From JAFGPL01 sp963781805 (lineage in GTDB: Bacteria > Bacteroidota > Bacteroidia > Bacteroidales > UBA10428), in NCBI GenBank assembly GCA_963781805.1, contig CAWAHF010000004.1, positions 4,340,001-4,404,000 on the forward strand: a DNA stretch of 64,000 nt. The letters are read 5' to 3'. Below the pieces are notes generated by a model. That model had not been told where the DNA came from. It ran no database searches and worked only from the letters and a program-made list of their open reading frames with translations. This document shows positions 18,820 through 28,253 of this stretch, piece after piece; the stretch's first letter is position 1; each line of letters starts with the position of its first letter. Made by a program: the position numbers and the translations under genes.

Positions 18820-20310
18820 ATGCGGCAACATACAGAATTATGGAGAAACTGGAGACTGAGCTTTATAATTCTGTTTTTTGCCGCTTTTTTTTCTAATCTT
18901 TTTTCTCAGGATAAATATATTCCTGATACTTCTGATTATCAAATCCTGATTCCTACATTTCTTGGGAATTCATCCCGTAATTATTATGGAAATGAAGCGC
19001 CCGACAGCCTGAATGTATTATGGAAATTAAATCTTGGTTTTGGTGAGACCGTAATTTCAAGAAAACTGGGTTCGAGAATATGGGCAGGAGCAGGCTGGAC
19101 TGGCCAACCATTACTTGTAATGGAAGATACGATTCTATTTATCATACAGGGAGCTTATGACCATCATCTTAAAAAAATAAATGCGACAACAGGTAAAATT
19201 GTATGGCAATATTTATTTGATGATGTTGTAAAAGGAACAGGTACTATTTGGAATAATCCTTCTTCAACCGAAATCAAAAACAAAGTAGTTATCTTACAGG
19301 GAACCAGACTTGGTGTTGGTAATTATCTTGATAGCGAGCATATTCCAAGCTACAGGGCAATATCTTATTTTACAGGTGAAGAGCTTTGGCGCCTGGATGT
19401 AAAATGGACAGACAGCTACAGTCGGGACGTGGATGGATCTGCACTCATATTGAACGATACGGCTTATCTTGGACTTGAGAACTCACTTTTTACAAAATTT
19501 AGTCCCGACTATAAAAATGCCGAATTGAAAGATGGGATGTTGCAACCGTTAATTTATCAGGAAATCCCATTGTATGAGAAAAAAGATGCCATTGCACATA
19601 AAAACAATATTGTTACCGAATCATCTCCGTGCCTTCTTAATGGGAATATTTATATTGCTTCCGGTTCAGGGCATGTATATGGATACAGTCTGAGCAAACA
19701 ACAACTTATCTGGGATTTTTATATCGGTTCAGATATGGATGGTTCGGCCATTGTTACCAGCGACAGTTGCCTATTGGTGTCTGTGGAAAAACAATATATA
19801 AAGGGGCCAGGGGGTGTTTTTAAACTAAATCCGGCAAAAACACCCGATAAAGCAGTTGTATGGTTTTTCCCCGTTGAAAGCAAAGAATATGCAGGCTGGG
19901 AGGGTGGAATAATTGGTTCGGTGGGAATTAACGATAGCTATAACCATGATAGTCTCCCATTAATTGCAGCCTTTAGCGCCATCGACGGGAACCTATATGT
20001 TGTGAATCATAAAGAGATAGTACCTGATAAAAAAGTCCTGGGTCCGGACAGCGTTCAGTTATTTCCCACTCCCAGATTACTGTTTAAGGAAAAAACAGGA
20101 CCGTCTATTTCATCTCCTATAATTGTTGAGAATAAAATTATAGCTGCTGGGTATAATGGCATTTATCTTTTTCAATTTAACGACTCGATGGAATTTAAAC
20201 TGCTTGACAAATTCTCCACTGCTTTCGAAGCTACTCCGGTTGTTTATGATAAGAAGATTTTTATTGCTTCGAGAGATGGTTATTTTTATTGTTTAGGTAA
20301 TCTTCGTTAA
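18820..20310 (+). CDS. secreted PQQ-like beta-propeller repeat protein
   Basis: A 496-residue protein with a signal peptide (about 1-30, ending NLFSQ). The body has the blade pattern of PQQ/quinoprotein-like propellers, with recurring W-xx-L/Y-xx-G and KINATTGKIVWQYLFDD, YFTGEELWRLDV, GYSLSKQQLIWDFYIG and AFSAIDGNLYVVN. No cofactor-binding or dehydrogenase motifs are evident, so it is better read as a binding or scaffold propeller than an alcohol dehydrogenase. It follows the M23 pair by 21 bp in the same direction and may share their transcript, which would link it to the cell envelope. Confidence 0.8.
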   Translation: MRQHTELWRNWRLSFIILFFAAFFSNLFSQDKYIPDTSDYQILIPTFLGNSSRNYYGNEAPDSLNVLWKLNLGFGETVISRKLGSRIWAGAGWTGQPLLVMEDTILFIIQGAYDHHLKKINATTGKIVWQYLFDDVVKGTGTIWNNPSSTEIKNKVVILQGTRLGVGNYLDSEHIPSYRAISYFTGEELWRLDVKWTDSYSRDVDGSALILNDTAYLGLENSLFTKFSPDYKNAELKDGMLQPLIYQEIPLYEKKDAIAHKNNIVTESSPCLLNGNIYIASGSGHVYGYSLSKQQLIWDFYIGSDMDGSAIVTSDSCLLVSVEKQYIKGPGGVFKLNPAKTPDKAVVWFFPVESKEYAGWEGGIIGSVGINDSYNHDSLPLIAAFSAIDGNLYVVNHKEIVPDKKVLGPDSVQLFPTPRLLFKEKTGPSISSPIIVENKIIAAGYNGIYLFQFNDSMEFKLLDKFSTAFEATPVVYDKKIFIASRDGYFYCLGNLR

Positions 20311-20378
20311 AATTATGGTTTATTTGTATTTATTTTTTAATTTAGTTTAAAATTTAACCTACGTTATTAAGCAAAGAC

Positions 20379-20714
20379 ATGCCCTATAAAGAAAACAAGG
20401 TAGAAAAGTTGTATTATTCTATCGGAGAAGTTGCGAAAATTTTTAATGTAAATACCTCACTCATCCGTTTCTGGGAAAAGGAATTTGATATTATTAAACC
20501 AAAAAAAAATAAAAAAGGCAACAGATTTTTTACAAAACAGGATATTGATAATTTCCAGCTCATTCATCATCTTGTCAAAGAAAGAGGTATGACTTTAAAC
20601 GGAGCCAAGAAAAAACTCAAAGAAAATAAAGATGATACGTTAAATAATTTTGAAGTTATCAAATCATTAACTGAAATAAAAAATCTACTGAATGAGATAA
20701 GAGATACACTCTGA
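20379..20714 (+). CDS. MerR family transcriptional regulator
   Basis: A 111-residue protein. The N-terminal winged-helix MerR DNA-binding domain (about 10-78) reads YSIGEVAKIFNVNTSLIRFWEKEF and NRFFTKQDIDNFQLIHHLV. A short helical tail (KEIKNLLNEIRDTL-like) serves dimerisation. There is no C-terminal effector domain and no conserved metal-binding cysteines, as in the short MerR proteins common in Bacteroidota. The regulated genes are unknown. It lies 68 bp after the propeller gene and 47 bp before the Nif3-like gene. Confidence 0.9.
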   Translation: MPYKENKVEKLYYSIGEVAKIFNVNTSLIRFWEKEFDIIKPKKNKKGNRFFTKQDIDNFQLIHHLVKERGMTLNGAKKKLKENKDDTLNNFEVIKSLTEIKNLLNEIRDTL

Positions 20715-20761
20715 TTCTGTTACTCTGAATCTTATAAAAACTTAATTTTTCAATTACAGAC

Positions 20762-21856
20762 ATGAAATTAGCAACTATAATTTCTGTTCTTGAAGCATTT
20801 GCTCCTCCAACATACCAGGAAACATACGATAATTCAGGGCATATTTTAGGGGATGATCAACAGGAAATTTTTTCAGCCCTGCTTACGATTGATATTACTG
20901 AGGAGGTGATTGATGAAGCTTTAAAAAGTGGGGCAAATCTTATTATTTCGCATCACCCGCTGATATTTTCCGGAATTAAGAAAATCACAGGCAAAAATTT
21001 AATTGAAAGGTCGATTATTAAAGCTATCAGGAATAATATCTGTATTTATTCGGCGCACACCAATCTGGATAATGTGCTGGGCGGAGTGAATTCAAAAATT
21101 TGCAGCAAACTGGGATTGGTGAACTGTAAGATGTTAAGCCATGTGAAAGGGGATCTGAAAAAACTGGTAACTTTTATTCCGGGCGAACACGCTGATAAGG
21201 TCAGACAAGCAGTGTTTAATGCGGGTGCGGGAGTAATTGGTGAATACGATCAGTGTAGTTATAATGTTGAGGGGTTAGGAACCTTCAGAGGCTCTGAAAA
21301 TACAATTCCTTTTATCGGAAAAAAAGGCGAGTTGACTTTTGAAAAGGAAGTACGTTTTGAGACGATTTTTCCATCGAGATTTCAGTCAGAAATAATCACA
21401 GCCCTTCTCAAGACACATCCTTACGAGGAAGTGGCATATGATATCTATCCGCTGGATAATTTATACGAAAGAGTGGGGTCGGGAATGATCGGAGAAACCA
21501 CAGAGCCCGTGAATACTCCCGAATTTCTAAAAACGTTAAAAAACATATTTCATGCCGGCATTGTCAGATATTCGCCTATAATTAAAAAAAGTATATCAAA
21601 AGTTGCTGTGTGTGGCGGTAGTGGTAGTTTTTTAATTGGTAATGCAATTCGTGCCGGCGCTGACATGTTTATAACCGGCGAAATCAAGTATCACCAGTTT
21701 TTTGAAGCTGAAGATAAAATTGTTCTTGCAGACATCGGGCATTATGAAAGCGAACAATTTACAAAAGATATTTTTTATGAATTACTTATTAAAAATTTCC
21801 CTAACTTTGCCGTTCATTTGTCGAAGGTGAATACAAATCCAATAAATTATTTATAA
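20762..21856 (+). CDS. Nif3-like dinuclear metal centre protein
   Basis: A 364-residue member of the Nif3/YqfO (DUF34) family. Metal-ligand motifs are visible at both ends: SHHPLIFSG (near 76-84), SAHTNLDN (near 97) and DIGHYESEQF (near 326). The middle (about 130-235) is the PII-like insert domain with HPYEEVAYDIYPL. The family has been annotated as GTP cyclohydrolase 1 type 2, but its physiological reaction is uncertain. Only 3 bp separate it from the following zinc-ribbon gene, a neighbour pairing often seen for this family. Confidence 0.93.
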   Translation: MKLATIISVLEAFAPPTYQETYDNSGHILGDDQQEIFSALLTIDITEEVIDEALKSGANLIISHHPLIFSGIKKITGKNLIERSIIKAIRNNICIYSAHTNLDNVLGGVNSKICSKLGLVNCKMLSHVKGDLKKLVTFIPGEHADKVRQAVFNAGAGVIGEYDQCSYNVEGLGTFRGSENTIPFIGKKGELTFEKEVRFETIFPSRFQSEIITALLKTHPYEEVAYDIYPLDNLYERVGSGMIGETTEPVNTPEFLKTLKNIFHAGIVRYSPIIKKSISKVAVCGGSGSFLIGNAIRAGADMFITGEIKYHQFFEAEDKIVLADIGHYESEQFTKDIFYELLIKNFPNFAVHLSKVNTNPINYL

Positions 21857-21859
21857 TCA

Positions 21860-22624
21860 ATGGCAGAAGCAAAAAATAAAACGCAGGAAGTAGTAGAATT
21901 ATCAGTTGAGGATAAACTTAGAGCGCTTTACAGATTACAAAAAGTAAACTCGGAAGTTGATAAAATCAGAACGCTCAGAGGAGAACTACCTCTCGAAGTT
22001 CAGGATTTGGAAGATGAAATTGCAGGTTTGGAAACCCGTATTGATAAATATCAGGAAGAACTTAAATCGTTAGATCAGGCAATTTCCGCCAAGAAAAATG
22101 AAATTGTTAATGCCCAGGCTCTTATCGATAAATATGAAGAACAACAGAAGAATGTTCGTAATAACCGCGAATTTGATTCATTATCCAAAGAAATAGAATA
22201 TCAAAAGTTGGAAATTGAACTTTTCGAAAAACGGATTCGGGAATTTACTATCCAGTCGAAAGAGAAAAGTGAAATCATTGATGAATCGAAGAAAACTCTT
22301 GAAGACAGAGCAAACGACTTAAAAGAAAAGAAGTCGGAACTTGATGAAATCGTTACTGAAACACAGAAAGAAGAAGATGATATGCTCGATGAACGCAAAG
22401 AAATTGAATTAAAAATTGAGGAAAGATTGCTGACTGCCTACAAGAAAATCAGAAAGAATGCACGTAATGGTTTAGCAGTTGTTACTGTTGAACGTGACGC
22501 ATGTGGTGGTTGTTTTAATCAAATCCCTCCTCAGCGGCAACTTGATATTCGTTCGCGGAAAAAAATAATTGTTTGTGAATATTGTGGCAGAATTCTCGTG
22601 GATGAAGAAATTCTTGAAAATTAA
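21860..22624 (+). CDS. coiled-coil zinc-ribbon protein (C4-type, CT398-like)
   Basis: A 254-residue protein. A long alpha-helical hairpin (about 20-190), rich in K/E with heptad spacing, leads to a C4 zinc ribbon with CGGC (near 214) and CEYC (near 240). It belongs to the CT398/YbaK-like family of putative nucleic-acid or ring-shaped assembly binding proteins; the function is not established. It is translationally close to nif3 and probably in its operon. An intrinsic terminator follows 34 bp after the stop. Confidence 0.88.
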   Translation: MAEAKNKTQEVVELSVEDKLRALYRLQKVNSEVDKIRTLRGELPLEVQDLEDEIAGLETRIDKYQEELKSLDQAISAKKNEIVNAQALIDKYEEQQKNVRNNREFDSLSKEIEYQKLEIELFEKRIREFTIQSKEKSEIIDESKKTLEDRANDLKEKKSELDEIVTETQKEEDDMLDERKEIELKIEERLLTAYKKIRKNARNGLAVVTVERDACGGCFNQIPPQRQLDIRSRKKIIVCEYCGRILVDEEILEN

Positions 22625-24176
22625 TGGTAAAAATCATTTTTTAAGACTCATCATAAGGAACTGCCAGAGCGTATTTGGCGGTTCTTTTTTTATTACTGTC
22701 TTTTTAAGGATTCTGACGCTTTTCTTTTGTTGGATTATAAATACCCGGATTTATGCCCAATCGACGAGTCAACTTAATCAGGACCATATAGTTGAAGATA
22801 TCCTGTTTCTTCGTTTTGATAAAGCCGGAAATGAGATTGAAAAAGCCAACCAATCGAATCCTTATAGTCCTGTATATCTCTACCTTGAAAATTATTTGGA
22901 ATTTCTGGAAAACCTGATAGATGGAAATTCAGCATCTTATAAGACTTATAAAACCAATTCCGAAAGGAGAATAAGAAAGATTGAAAGAAACGCTTCGGAT
23001 AATATCTCTTCGTTACGGTATCTTGCTGAAATGAATTTTCAGTCGTTTGCATTGGCAATTTATCACAGGGAAAATTTTACAGCTTTAAAACATTTTCTGC
23101 TTTCTTTAAACCAAAGCAACAATTATCTGGCAATGAGCAATCACTCTTTAAAAAGCTACCGGATGAAAGGACTGATAACGATTATACTGGCTTCAATTCC
23201 TGATGAATATTACAAAATTGCTTCTATTATCGGAATAAATGAAAATCTTGACAATGGAATTAATATGCTGGAAGATTATTCTATTTCTTGTAAACAAAAC
23301 AAAACTGAATATCTCGAATCGGTAATCCTTATGTTATTTGTCAGGCATATCTTTATAAGAGATTTCAATGAAAATTTTGAATATTTACAAAATATGCCAA
23401 TTGTTTATCTGGAAAATCCGATGTTCAGACTTGCATATCTGCTATCAGCCTCCAAAGCCGGACAAAATGATTTGGTAATCAGTATTCTCGAAAAATATCC
23501 ACAAAAAAAAGATGAACATCGTATTTGCTATTTTAACTATTTGCTAGGTGAGTCTTTATTAAACCAACTTGATACGTTGGCGAATCATTCGTTACATGAT
23601 TTTTTAGAATGTTCACCTGGCGGAATTTATACAGCAGCGGCATATAGAAAACTGGCCTGGTGTTCACTCCTCGGAAACGATACAATTGAATTTTATAAAT
23701 TTCGAACTAATGTAATCACCACCGATAACATAATTGTGGATGCCGATAATCAGGCTGTAAATGAATTTACTATCCAGGAAATACCCAACGTGGATCTGTT
23801 GAAAGCAAGATTGTTATTCGACGGAGGATACTACCGACAAGCCCTGGAAATGCTTCTGAATTTTGACGTGAGAAAAAGACTAAAAAATGTATATGAGCAA
23901 GTAGAATACACCTATCGTCTGGCAAGAATTTATCATATGCTTAACGATACTGAAAAGGCAATCAGGTTATATCAACTCACGCTGGATAATGGCTTGGACT
24001 ATCCGCTATATTATGCAGCCAACTCAGCCCTGCAGTTAGGCATTATTTATGAAAATCTTGAAGATAAACATCAGGCGGAATTATACTACAACAAAGTCTT
24101 TGATATAAAGGATAGTGTGTATGGCTACAGATTTCGTCATGATGCCAGAGAAGGTCTTCGGCGACTTAAAAAATAG
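22602..24176 (+). CDS. secreted TPR-type protein of unknown function (start uncertain)
   Basis: The protein is helix-rich throughout and has TPR-like repeats near the C-terminus (YEQVEYTYRLARIYHMLNDTEKAIRLYQL, then AANSALQLGIIYENLEDKHQAELYYNKVF). A hydrophobic segment ending IYAQ, about 50 residues after the ATG at 22602, looks like a signal peptide. The frame stays open back to a TTG at 22569, overlapping the previous gene. The start is doubtful because a strong intrinsic terminator lies between 22602 and the signal segment. A start nearer to it would have to use ATT or CTG, since no in-frame ATG, GTG or TTG was found after the terminator. The protein probably acts in the periplasm or outer membrane as a scaffold. 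Confidence 0.75.
   Translation: MKKFLKINGKNHFLRLIIRNCQSVFGGSFFITVFLRILTLFFCWIINTRIYAQSTSQLNQDHIVEDILFLRFDKAGNEIEKANQSNPYSPVYLYLENYLEFLENLIDGNSASYKTYKTNSERRIRKIERNASDNISSLRYLAEMNFQSFALAIYHRENFTALKHFLLSLNQSNNYLAMSNHSLKSYRMKGLITIILASIPDEYYKIASIIGINENLDNGINMLEDYSISCKQNKTEYLESVILMLFVRHIFIRDFNENFEYLQNMPIVYLENPMFRLAYLLSASKAGQNDLVISILEKYPQKKDEHRICYFNYLLGESLLNQLDTLANHSLHDFLECSPGGIYTAAAYRKLAWCSLLGNDTIEFYKFRTNVITTDNIIVDADNQAVNEFTIQEIPNVDLLKARLLFDGGYYRQALEMLLNFDVRKRLKNVYEQVEYTYRLARIYHMLNDTEKAIRLYQLTLDNGLDYPLYYAANSALQLGIIYENLEDKHQAELYYNKVFDIKDSVYGYRFRHDAREGLRRLKK
22658..22691 (+). terminator. intrinsic terminator after the zinc-ribbon gene
   Basis: GAACTGCCA (22658-22666) pairs with TGGCGGTTC (22676-22684) through nine pairs, one of them G-U, around a 9-nt loop. 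Seven T residues follow. It lies inside the 5' end of the open frame annotated for the next gene. Confidence 0.8.
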
Positions 24177-24181
24177 TACAT

Positions 24182-25345
24182 TTATTCTGAAATTTTATAA
24201 TTAGCATAAAAATGATTTTCAGGAATATTCTTGAGATGTTCCCTGGTGTCGTTGTAAAATTGTGTTATTTTATATTTCTCATAATCAGGAAAGTTAAAAA
24301 AATCTTCATTATTGTTGTATAATGCAACAGGTAATATGTAAAATGTCGATTTTTCATTCCGGTCTTTTCTGTAAACCCATGTTGGTGTATAATTATAATC
24401 TGCAGCTACCGTCTGATTGCCTATTTTCCTAAGGGTGATTTCAAAAATTATTCCACCGTCTTTGTACCTGGCACGCTGATTTGAGATGAAATTACCGAGA
24501 GAGTAAACGATAATATTAAAGTGTGAGGTGTCATTTTTATCCGGATAATAATATTTTACAGGTTGAATTACATGAGGATGCGAACCAATAATTGCATCTG
24601 CCCCTTTTTTCAAAATGAATTCAGCCAGTTTTTGTTGTTCTTTGTTTTCGTCACGTTCATATTCAATACCCCAATGGAGGGTAACAAAAATGAAATCAGG
24701 GTTTGCCAGTTTAGCTTTTTCCAGATCTTTTCTAATTATGGAAGTATCTAATCTGTTGATGATCGAAGGAGGATTAATGGTTAATCCATTGGTTCCATAA
24801 GTATAGTTAAGAATGGCGATACGGATGTTGTTTTTCTCCACAATCAACGGATAATTTAATTGGCGTGAGCTATCATTGAAAAAGGTACCGGTATGAATGA
24901 TTTTTAAAGAATCGAGAATTGTCAGGGTTCGGTCAAAGCCCCGTGTTCCCCTGTCGAGGGCATGATTATTGGCGTTTATCATAATGTCAAATCCGGCTTT
25001 CCGGGCTTCGATGGCTACGCTGTCGGGACTTGAAAACTGCGGATAACCTTTGTATGGCGGGCCTGCCAATGTTACCTCTAGATTACAAAGTGCAATATCG
25101 GCAGTTTGAAGGTATGGTTTCACATATCTGAACGAAGGTTCATAATTATATCCACCGGTAGAATCAATATAGGCGCCATCAATCTGACCGTCATGACCCA
25201 TAATATCACCTGAAAACATTATTTTGAGAAATGATGTATCTGATTGTGATTGTTGTGCAACAAGCAAACTCCCTTCACATAACAGGGCAAAAAGAAAGAG
25301 GACCAAAACTAAGCGCCTGCAGGTATTTACATTTTTGAATCTCAT
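24182..25345 (-). CDS. CapA family metallophosphatase-like protein
   Basis: A 387-residue secreted protein with a signal peptide (about 1-30). The CapA/PgsA-type calcineurin-like fold shows MFSGDIMGHDGQI (near 48), NANNHALDRG (near 123), VTLHWGIEYERD (near 221) and GSHPHVIQPV (near 252). In poly-gamma-glutamate producers CapA helps export or anchor the polymer, but no capB/capC is nearby. In Bacteroidota these proteins are often stand-alone and of unknown substrate. It is the last gene of the probable lemA-TPM-TPM-capA transcript (18 bp gap). Confidence 0.9.
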   Translation of the reverse strand: MRFKNVNTCRRLVLVLFLFALLCEGSLLVAQQSQSDTSFLKIMFSGDIMGHDGQIDGAYIDSTGGYNYEPSFRYVKPYLQTADIALCNLEVTLAGPPYKGYPQFSSPDSVAIEARKAGFDIMINANNHALDRGTRGFDRTLTILDSLKIIHTGTFFNDSSRQLNYPLIVEKNNIRIAILNYTYGTNGLTINPPSIINRLDTSIIRKDLEKAKLANPDFIFVTLHWGIEYERDENKEQQKLAEFILKKGADAIIGSHPHVIQPVKYYYPDKNDTSHFNIIVYSLGNFISNQRARYKDGGIIFEITLRKIGNQTVAADYNYTPTWVYRKDRNEKSTFYILPVALYNNNEDFFNFPDYEKYKITQFYNDTREHLKNIPENHFYANYKISE

Positions 25346-25363
25346 GTAAAACTTTTAGGGTAA

Positions 25364-26155
25364 TTACCAACTGCCACCTGCACCACCACCGCCAAAACTT
25401 CCGCCTCCAAATCCACCAAAACTTCCTCCGCCAGAAGAGAAATTCCCAAAGCTTCCACTATGCGTACTTTGAGAACCGCTTATCATCATCATAGCCATCC
25501 AGAACGGCATATTATGGCCAATGGAGTATTGTCTGGCTCTTCGGGCTCTTCCTATGAATGAAAAAAGAATAATGATTACAAATAATACCAAATAACCAAT
25601 GATCCCCGAGTTGGACTGATTGTTATGTCGTTTGCTGTATTCATCTGCGGTGAACTCGCCCTTTGTCAGGGACATCAACGTGTTTACACCTTTATTAATT
25701 CCTTCGAAATAATTACCTGCTTTAAAACTTGGAATAATTTCAGTATCAACAATTCTTTTTGCTATGGCATCAGGAACCACTCCTTCCAAACCGTATCCCG
25801 GAGCTATGAATACCTGTCCTCTTGATGAGGCTGTTTTTGGTTTTATCAAAATCAATATTCCGTTGTTTTTTCCCTTTTGCCCAATTCCCCATGCCCTTCC
25901 CAATTGAACAGCATAATCTGCAATTGCATCTCCACCGAGATCATTTACTATTACCAGAGCTATCTGAGTGGACGTTTCACGATCAAAATTTACCAGTTTT
26001 TGTTCCAGTTGCGCAGCTTCATTACTGGTCAGAAAACCAGTGTAATCATTTACTAGTCTGGGTGGAACAGGTCGTTTCGGCAAATCAATGGAAAAAACAG
26101 GCAACGAACTAATAATAAAGACGACAAAAAATAATATTCTAAATCTGAATTTCAT
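25364..26155 (-). CDS. TPM domain protein, YgcG-like, with glycine-rich C-terminus
   Basis: A 263-residue protein using the ATG at 26155. The frame extends to an ATG at 26197, but that would overlap the upstream gene and precede the signal peptide by 14 residues. It has a signal peptide (ending VFSIDLP), a TPM domain (about 25-155) with LVNDYTGFLT, GKGKNNGILILI-like and GYGLEGVVPD, a membrane segment (about 183-202) and a GSFGGFGGGSFGGG tail. TPM domain proteins are found with LemA in many bacteria and are proposed to act in membrane-protein quality control or photosystem repair; the role here is unproven. Confidence 0.88.
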   Translation of the reverse strand: MKFRFRILFFVVFIISSLPVFSIDLPKRPVPPRLVNDYTGFLTSNEAAQLEQKLVNFDRETSTQIALVIVNDLGGDAIADYAVQLGRAWGIGQKGKNNGILILIKPKTASSRGQVFIAPGYGLEGVVPDAIAKRIVDTEIIPSFKAGNYFEGINKGVNTLMSLTKGEFTADEYSKRHNNQSNSGIIGYLVLFVIIILFSFIGRARRARQYSIGHNMPFWMAMMMISGSQSTHSGSFGNFSSGGGSFGGFGGGSFGGGGAGGSW

Positions 26156-26159
26156 ATTT

Positions 26160-26600
26160 TTATTTTTTTCCAAAAGAGATATCATCTGATAATTCATTTA
26201 CATCATCCTGTTGATAAGCAAAATATTTTTTTAAATGCATCCCCGCCATTTGAATTCCTTTGGCAAGTCCCATGACAAATTCCTTCTTATTGAAATAATC
26301 CTGCATAACGCTTTTGGTTTCGTCCCAGAAATTATCAGGCACTACAGCATTGATTCCCGCATCGCCCAGGATTGCAAACTTATGGTCTTCAACTGCCAAA
26401 TAAAAAAGTACTCCGTTTCTTAATTTGGTTTGATGCATTCCAAGCTTTTCAAAAATATAGGCAGACCGGTCGAGTACATCATATTTGCATTTTCCTTCAA
26501 TATGAACCCTTATTTCTCCCGAAGTATTAAGTTCTGCCTCTTTGACTGCAGTTACAATAACTTCTTGTTCCTCTTTACTGAAAAATTGTGAAGGTTTCAT
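26160..26600 (-). CDS. TPM domain protein, soluble
   Basis: A 146-residue protein made of a TPM domain only (about 8-130). It has ELNTSGEIRVHIEG, LRNGVLFYLAVEDHKFAILGDAGI and a partner-like core, with no signal peptide or membrane segment. It follows lemA by 9 bp and precedes the second TPM gene by 4 bp, so the three are almost certainly co-transcribed. The arrangement of LemA, a soluble TPM protein and a membrane TPM protein is common in Bacteroidota. Biochemical function unknown. Confidence 0.88.
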   Translation of the reverse strand: MKPSQFFSKEEQEVIVTAVKEAELNTSGEIRVHIEGKCKYDVLDRSAYIFEKLGMHQTKLRNGVLFYLAVEDHKFAILGDAGINAVVPDNFWDETKSVMQDYFNKKEFVMGLAKGIQMAGMHLKKYFAYQQDDVNELSDDISFGKK

Positions 26601-26609
26601 CTTTATACG

Positions 26610-27218
26610 TTAAAATTCAACTTTTGGAGCTACATCAGCGCCCTGCTGTGCCTTAAAGGGTTCTTTGAGCTCAAATTCGCCACCGGCAATTTTTATAGCT
26701 ACTTTCCGTAATAAACCCCTGATGTGTGTATTATATCTTCGCACGCTGTTATTGAAATCGTTTCTGGCTACATTTATTCGGTTCTCGGTGCCTTCCAGTT
26801 GTGCCTGCAATTCCAGAAAATTTTCATTGGCTTTTAAATCGGGATATCTTTCAGCTACAACAAGCAGTCTCGATAAGGCTGAGGAAACTCCGTCCTGTGC
26901 AGCCTGAAATTTTTGAATAGCCTGAGCATTTAGATTTTTCGGATCAATCGTTATCTGTGTGGCTTTAGCCCTTGCCTCCGTGACCATAGTAAAGGTTTCC
27001 TGTTCATGTGTAGCATATCCTTTTACAGTGCTAACCAGGTTTGGAATCAAATCTGCTCTTCGCTGATAGGATGATTCAACATTTGCCCAGTTTGCATTTA
27101 CATCTTCTTCATAAGCAACGGCCTTGTCATATGAATTCACAATAAACCTGACAAATATCCAGACGATAACAAGGATAACACCAACGACAATTAATATGTT
27201 GCGCGTTTTCGTATTCAT
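26610..27218 (-). CDS. lemA: LemA family protein
   Basis: A 202-residue protein with one N-terminal membrane helix (about 8-27) and a LemA domain (about 30-185) with NVESSYQRRADLIPNLV, AQDGVSSALSRLLVVAERYPDLKANENF and FNNSVRRYN. The helical body is expected in the periplasm. It is the first gene of the lemA-TPM-TPM-capA run. A 7-bp inverted repeat with a 4-nt loop (GTTCATT/AATGAAC, 27257-27274) lies in its upstream region and may be regulatory. The biological role of LemA proteins is not settled. Confidence 0.92.
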   Translation of the reverse strand: MNTKTRNILIVVGVILVIVWIFVRFIVNSYDKAVAYEEDVNANWANVESSYQRRADLIPNLVSTVKGYATHEQETFTMVTEARAKATQITIDPKNLNAQAIQKFQAAQDGVSSALSRLLVVAERYPDLKANENFLELQAQLEGTENRINVARNDFNNSVRRYNTHIRGLLRKVAIKIAGGEFELKEPFKAQQGADVAPKVEF

Positions 27219-27357
27219 AAGATTATAATTAAGTTAAACAATACAAACGATTTACAGTTCATTTTGTAATGAACCAAGTAAGGTGCAAGTTACGAATCTT
27301 CATACGAATTAGCAACGCAATTCAAAATCAATAATAAAGTTTTACCTAACCAGACCG

Positions 27358-27990
27358 TTACACAATTATGTTTTCTGTATTTGAATAAACAGTATACTTC
27401 TGACAGTTAAAATCGTAGTATTCAGGATATTTTTCTTTCCAAATTCGTTCATGTTTTGGGATATCACAAACAGCAGGAAAAGTAAAAGCGCCGAAATACA
27501 TGGCAGGTGTTGTTAGCGGATCACAGAAATAATAAAATCGTGTAAAATATCTCAACAACGAAGGTTCAACAAGTATTACCCAATTATCCAAACCGAGCAT
27601 TTTACTGTTTTGGTAGATAGTTCTGAAGAGACCCTTTATAATGTGATTCCTGTTTTTAGGTGAAGTAACAATAAATCTTGATAATTCGGCGCAATTGGGT
27701 ATGTCGGGAATTTGGTTCTTAAAAGCCGGGTGGTGGGTGTATGGAAGCCTTTCAAAATCTTTAGCTAAAATAATTCTCATCGTACCGATAATCTTGAAAT
27801 CTTCATCCATGGCAATATAGTGCAATGCCTTTTCGTCGAATTCATCTATCTCAAATTTGGTGGGATAATCTCCGGACGGTAACCAGTTCTTTTCCTCGCA
27901 GTATACTTTGTAACGAATATTATAACAACTTTTTAATTCCTTTTCGGTTTCTACGGGTTTAAAATAGAGAGCAAATTTGTTTGAGTTCAT
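27358..27990 (-). CDS. FeeM-like / PEP-CTERM-associated acyltransferase (GNAT fold)
   Basis: A 210-residue protein. The N-terminus FKPVETEKELKSCYNIRYKVYCEEKNW and the core GTMRIILAKDFERLPY ... CAELSRFIVTSP fit the GNAT-like acyltransferases related to N-acyl amino-acid synthases (FeeM) and to the acyltransferase found with exosortase systems. These use acyl-ACP or acyl-CoA to make N-acyl amino acids. No exosortase or PEP-CTERM protein is visible in the window, so a FeeM-like lipid role is as likely. Single gene with about 140 bp of spacer to lemA. Confidence 0.75.
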   Translation of the reverse strand: MNSNKFALYFKPVETEKELKSCYNIRYKVYCEEKNWLPSGDYPTKFEIDEFDEKALHYIAMDEDFKIIGTMRIILAKDFERLPYTHHPAFKNQIPDIPNCAELSRFIVTSPKNRNHIIKGLFRTIYQNSKMLGLDNWVILVEPSLLRYFTRFYYFCDPLTTPAMYFGAFTFPAVCDIPKHERIWKEKYPEYYDFNCQKYTVYSNTENIIV

Positions 27991-28203
27991 ATGGCAATTG
28001 ATTTAATTTTTTATAGTATTAACAATAAGAAAGTTATGCATAATAAGAGAGAATGTTACAAAAGTCACGATGATATCAATCATCATTTTTACTGATAGTT
28101 ATCAATGTTTATCTGAAAAATAGATTCGATAAAGTAGTTTAAGTAGTTGTAATTTAATACGATAAAATTTAAGATTATCTGTGCATTATTAATTGCATAT
28201 TAT

Positions 28204-28225
28204 TTAATTGAAAGGACTATTTTTG
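28204..28225 (+). promoter_or_regulatory. promoter -7 region of the MFS transporter gene
   Basis: TATTTTTG at 28218-28225 matches TAnnTTTG, 28 bp before the ATG at 28254. The nearest suitable TTG lies about 22 nt upstream of it, slightly beyond the usual spacing, so only the -7 element is well supported. Confidence 0.4.
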
Positions 28226-28253
28226 TTGCCATGTAAAATAAATCTTAGATTTT

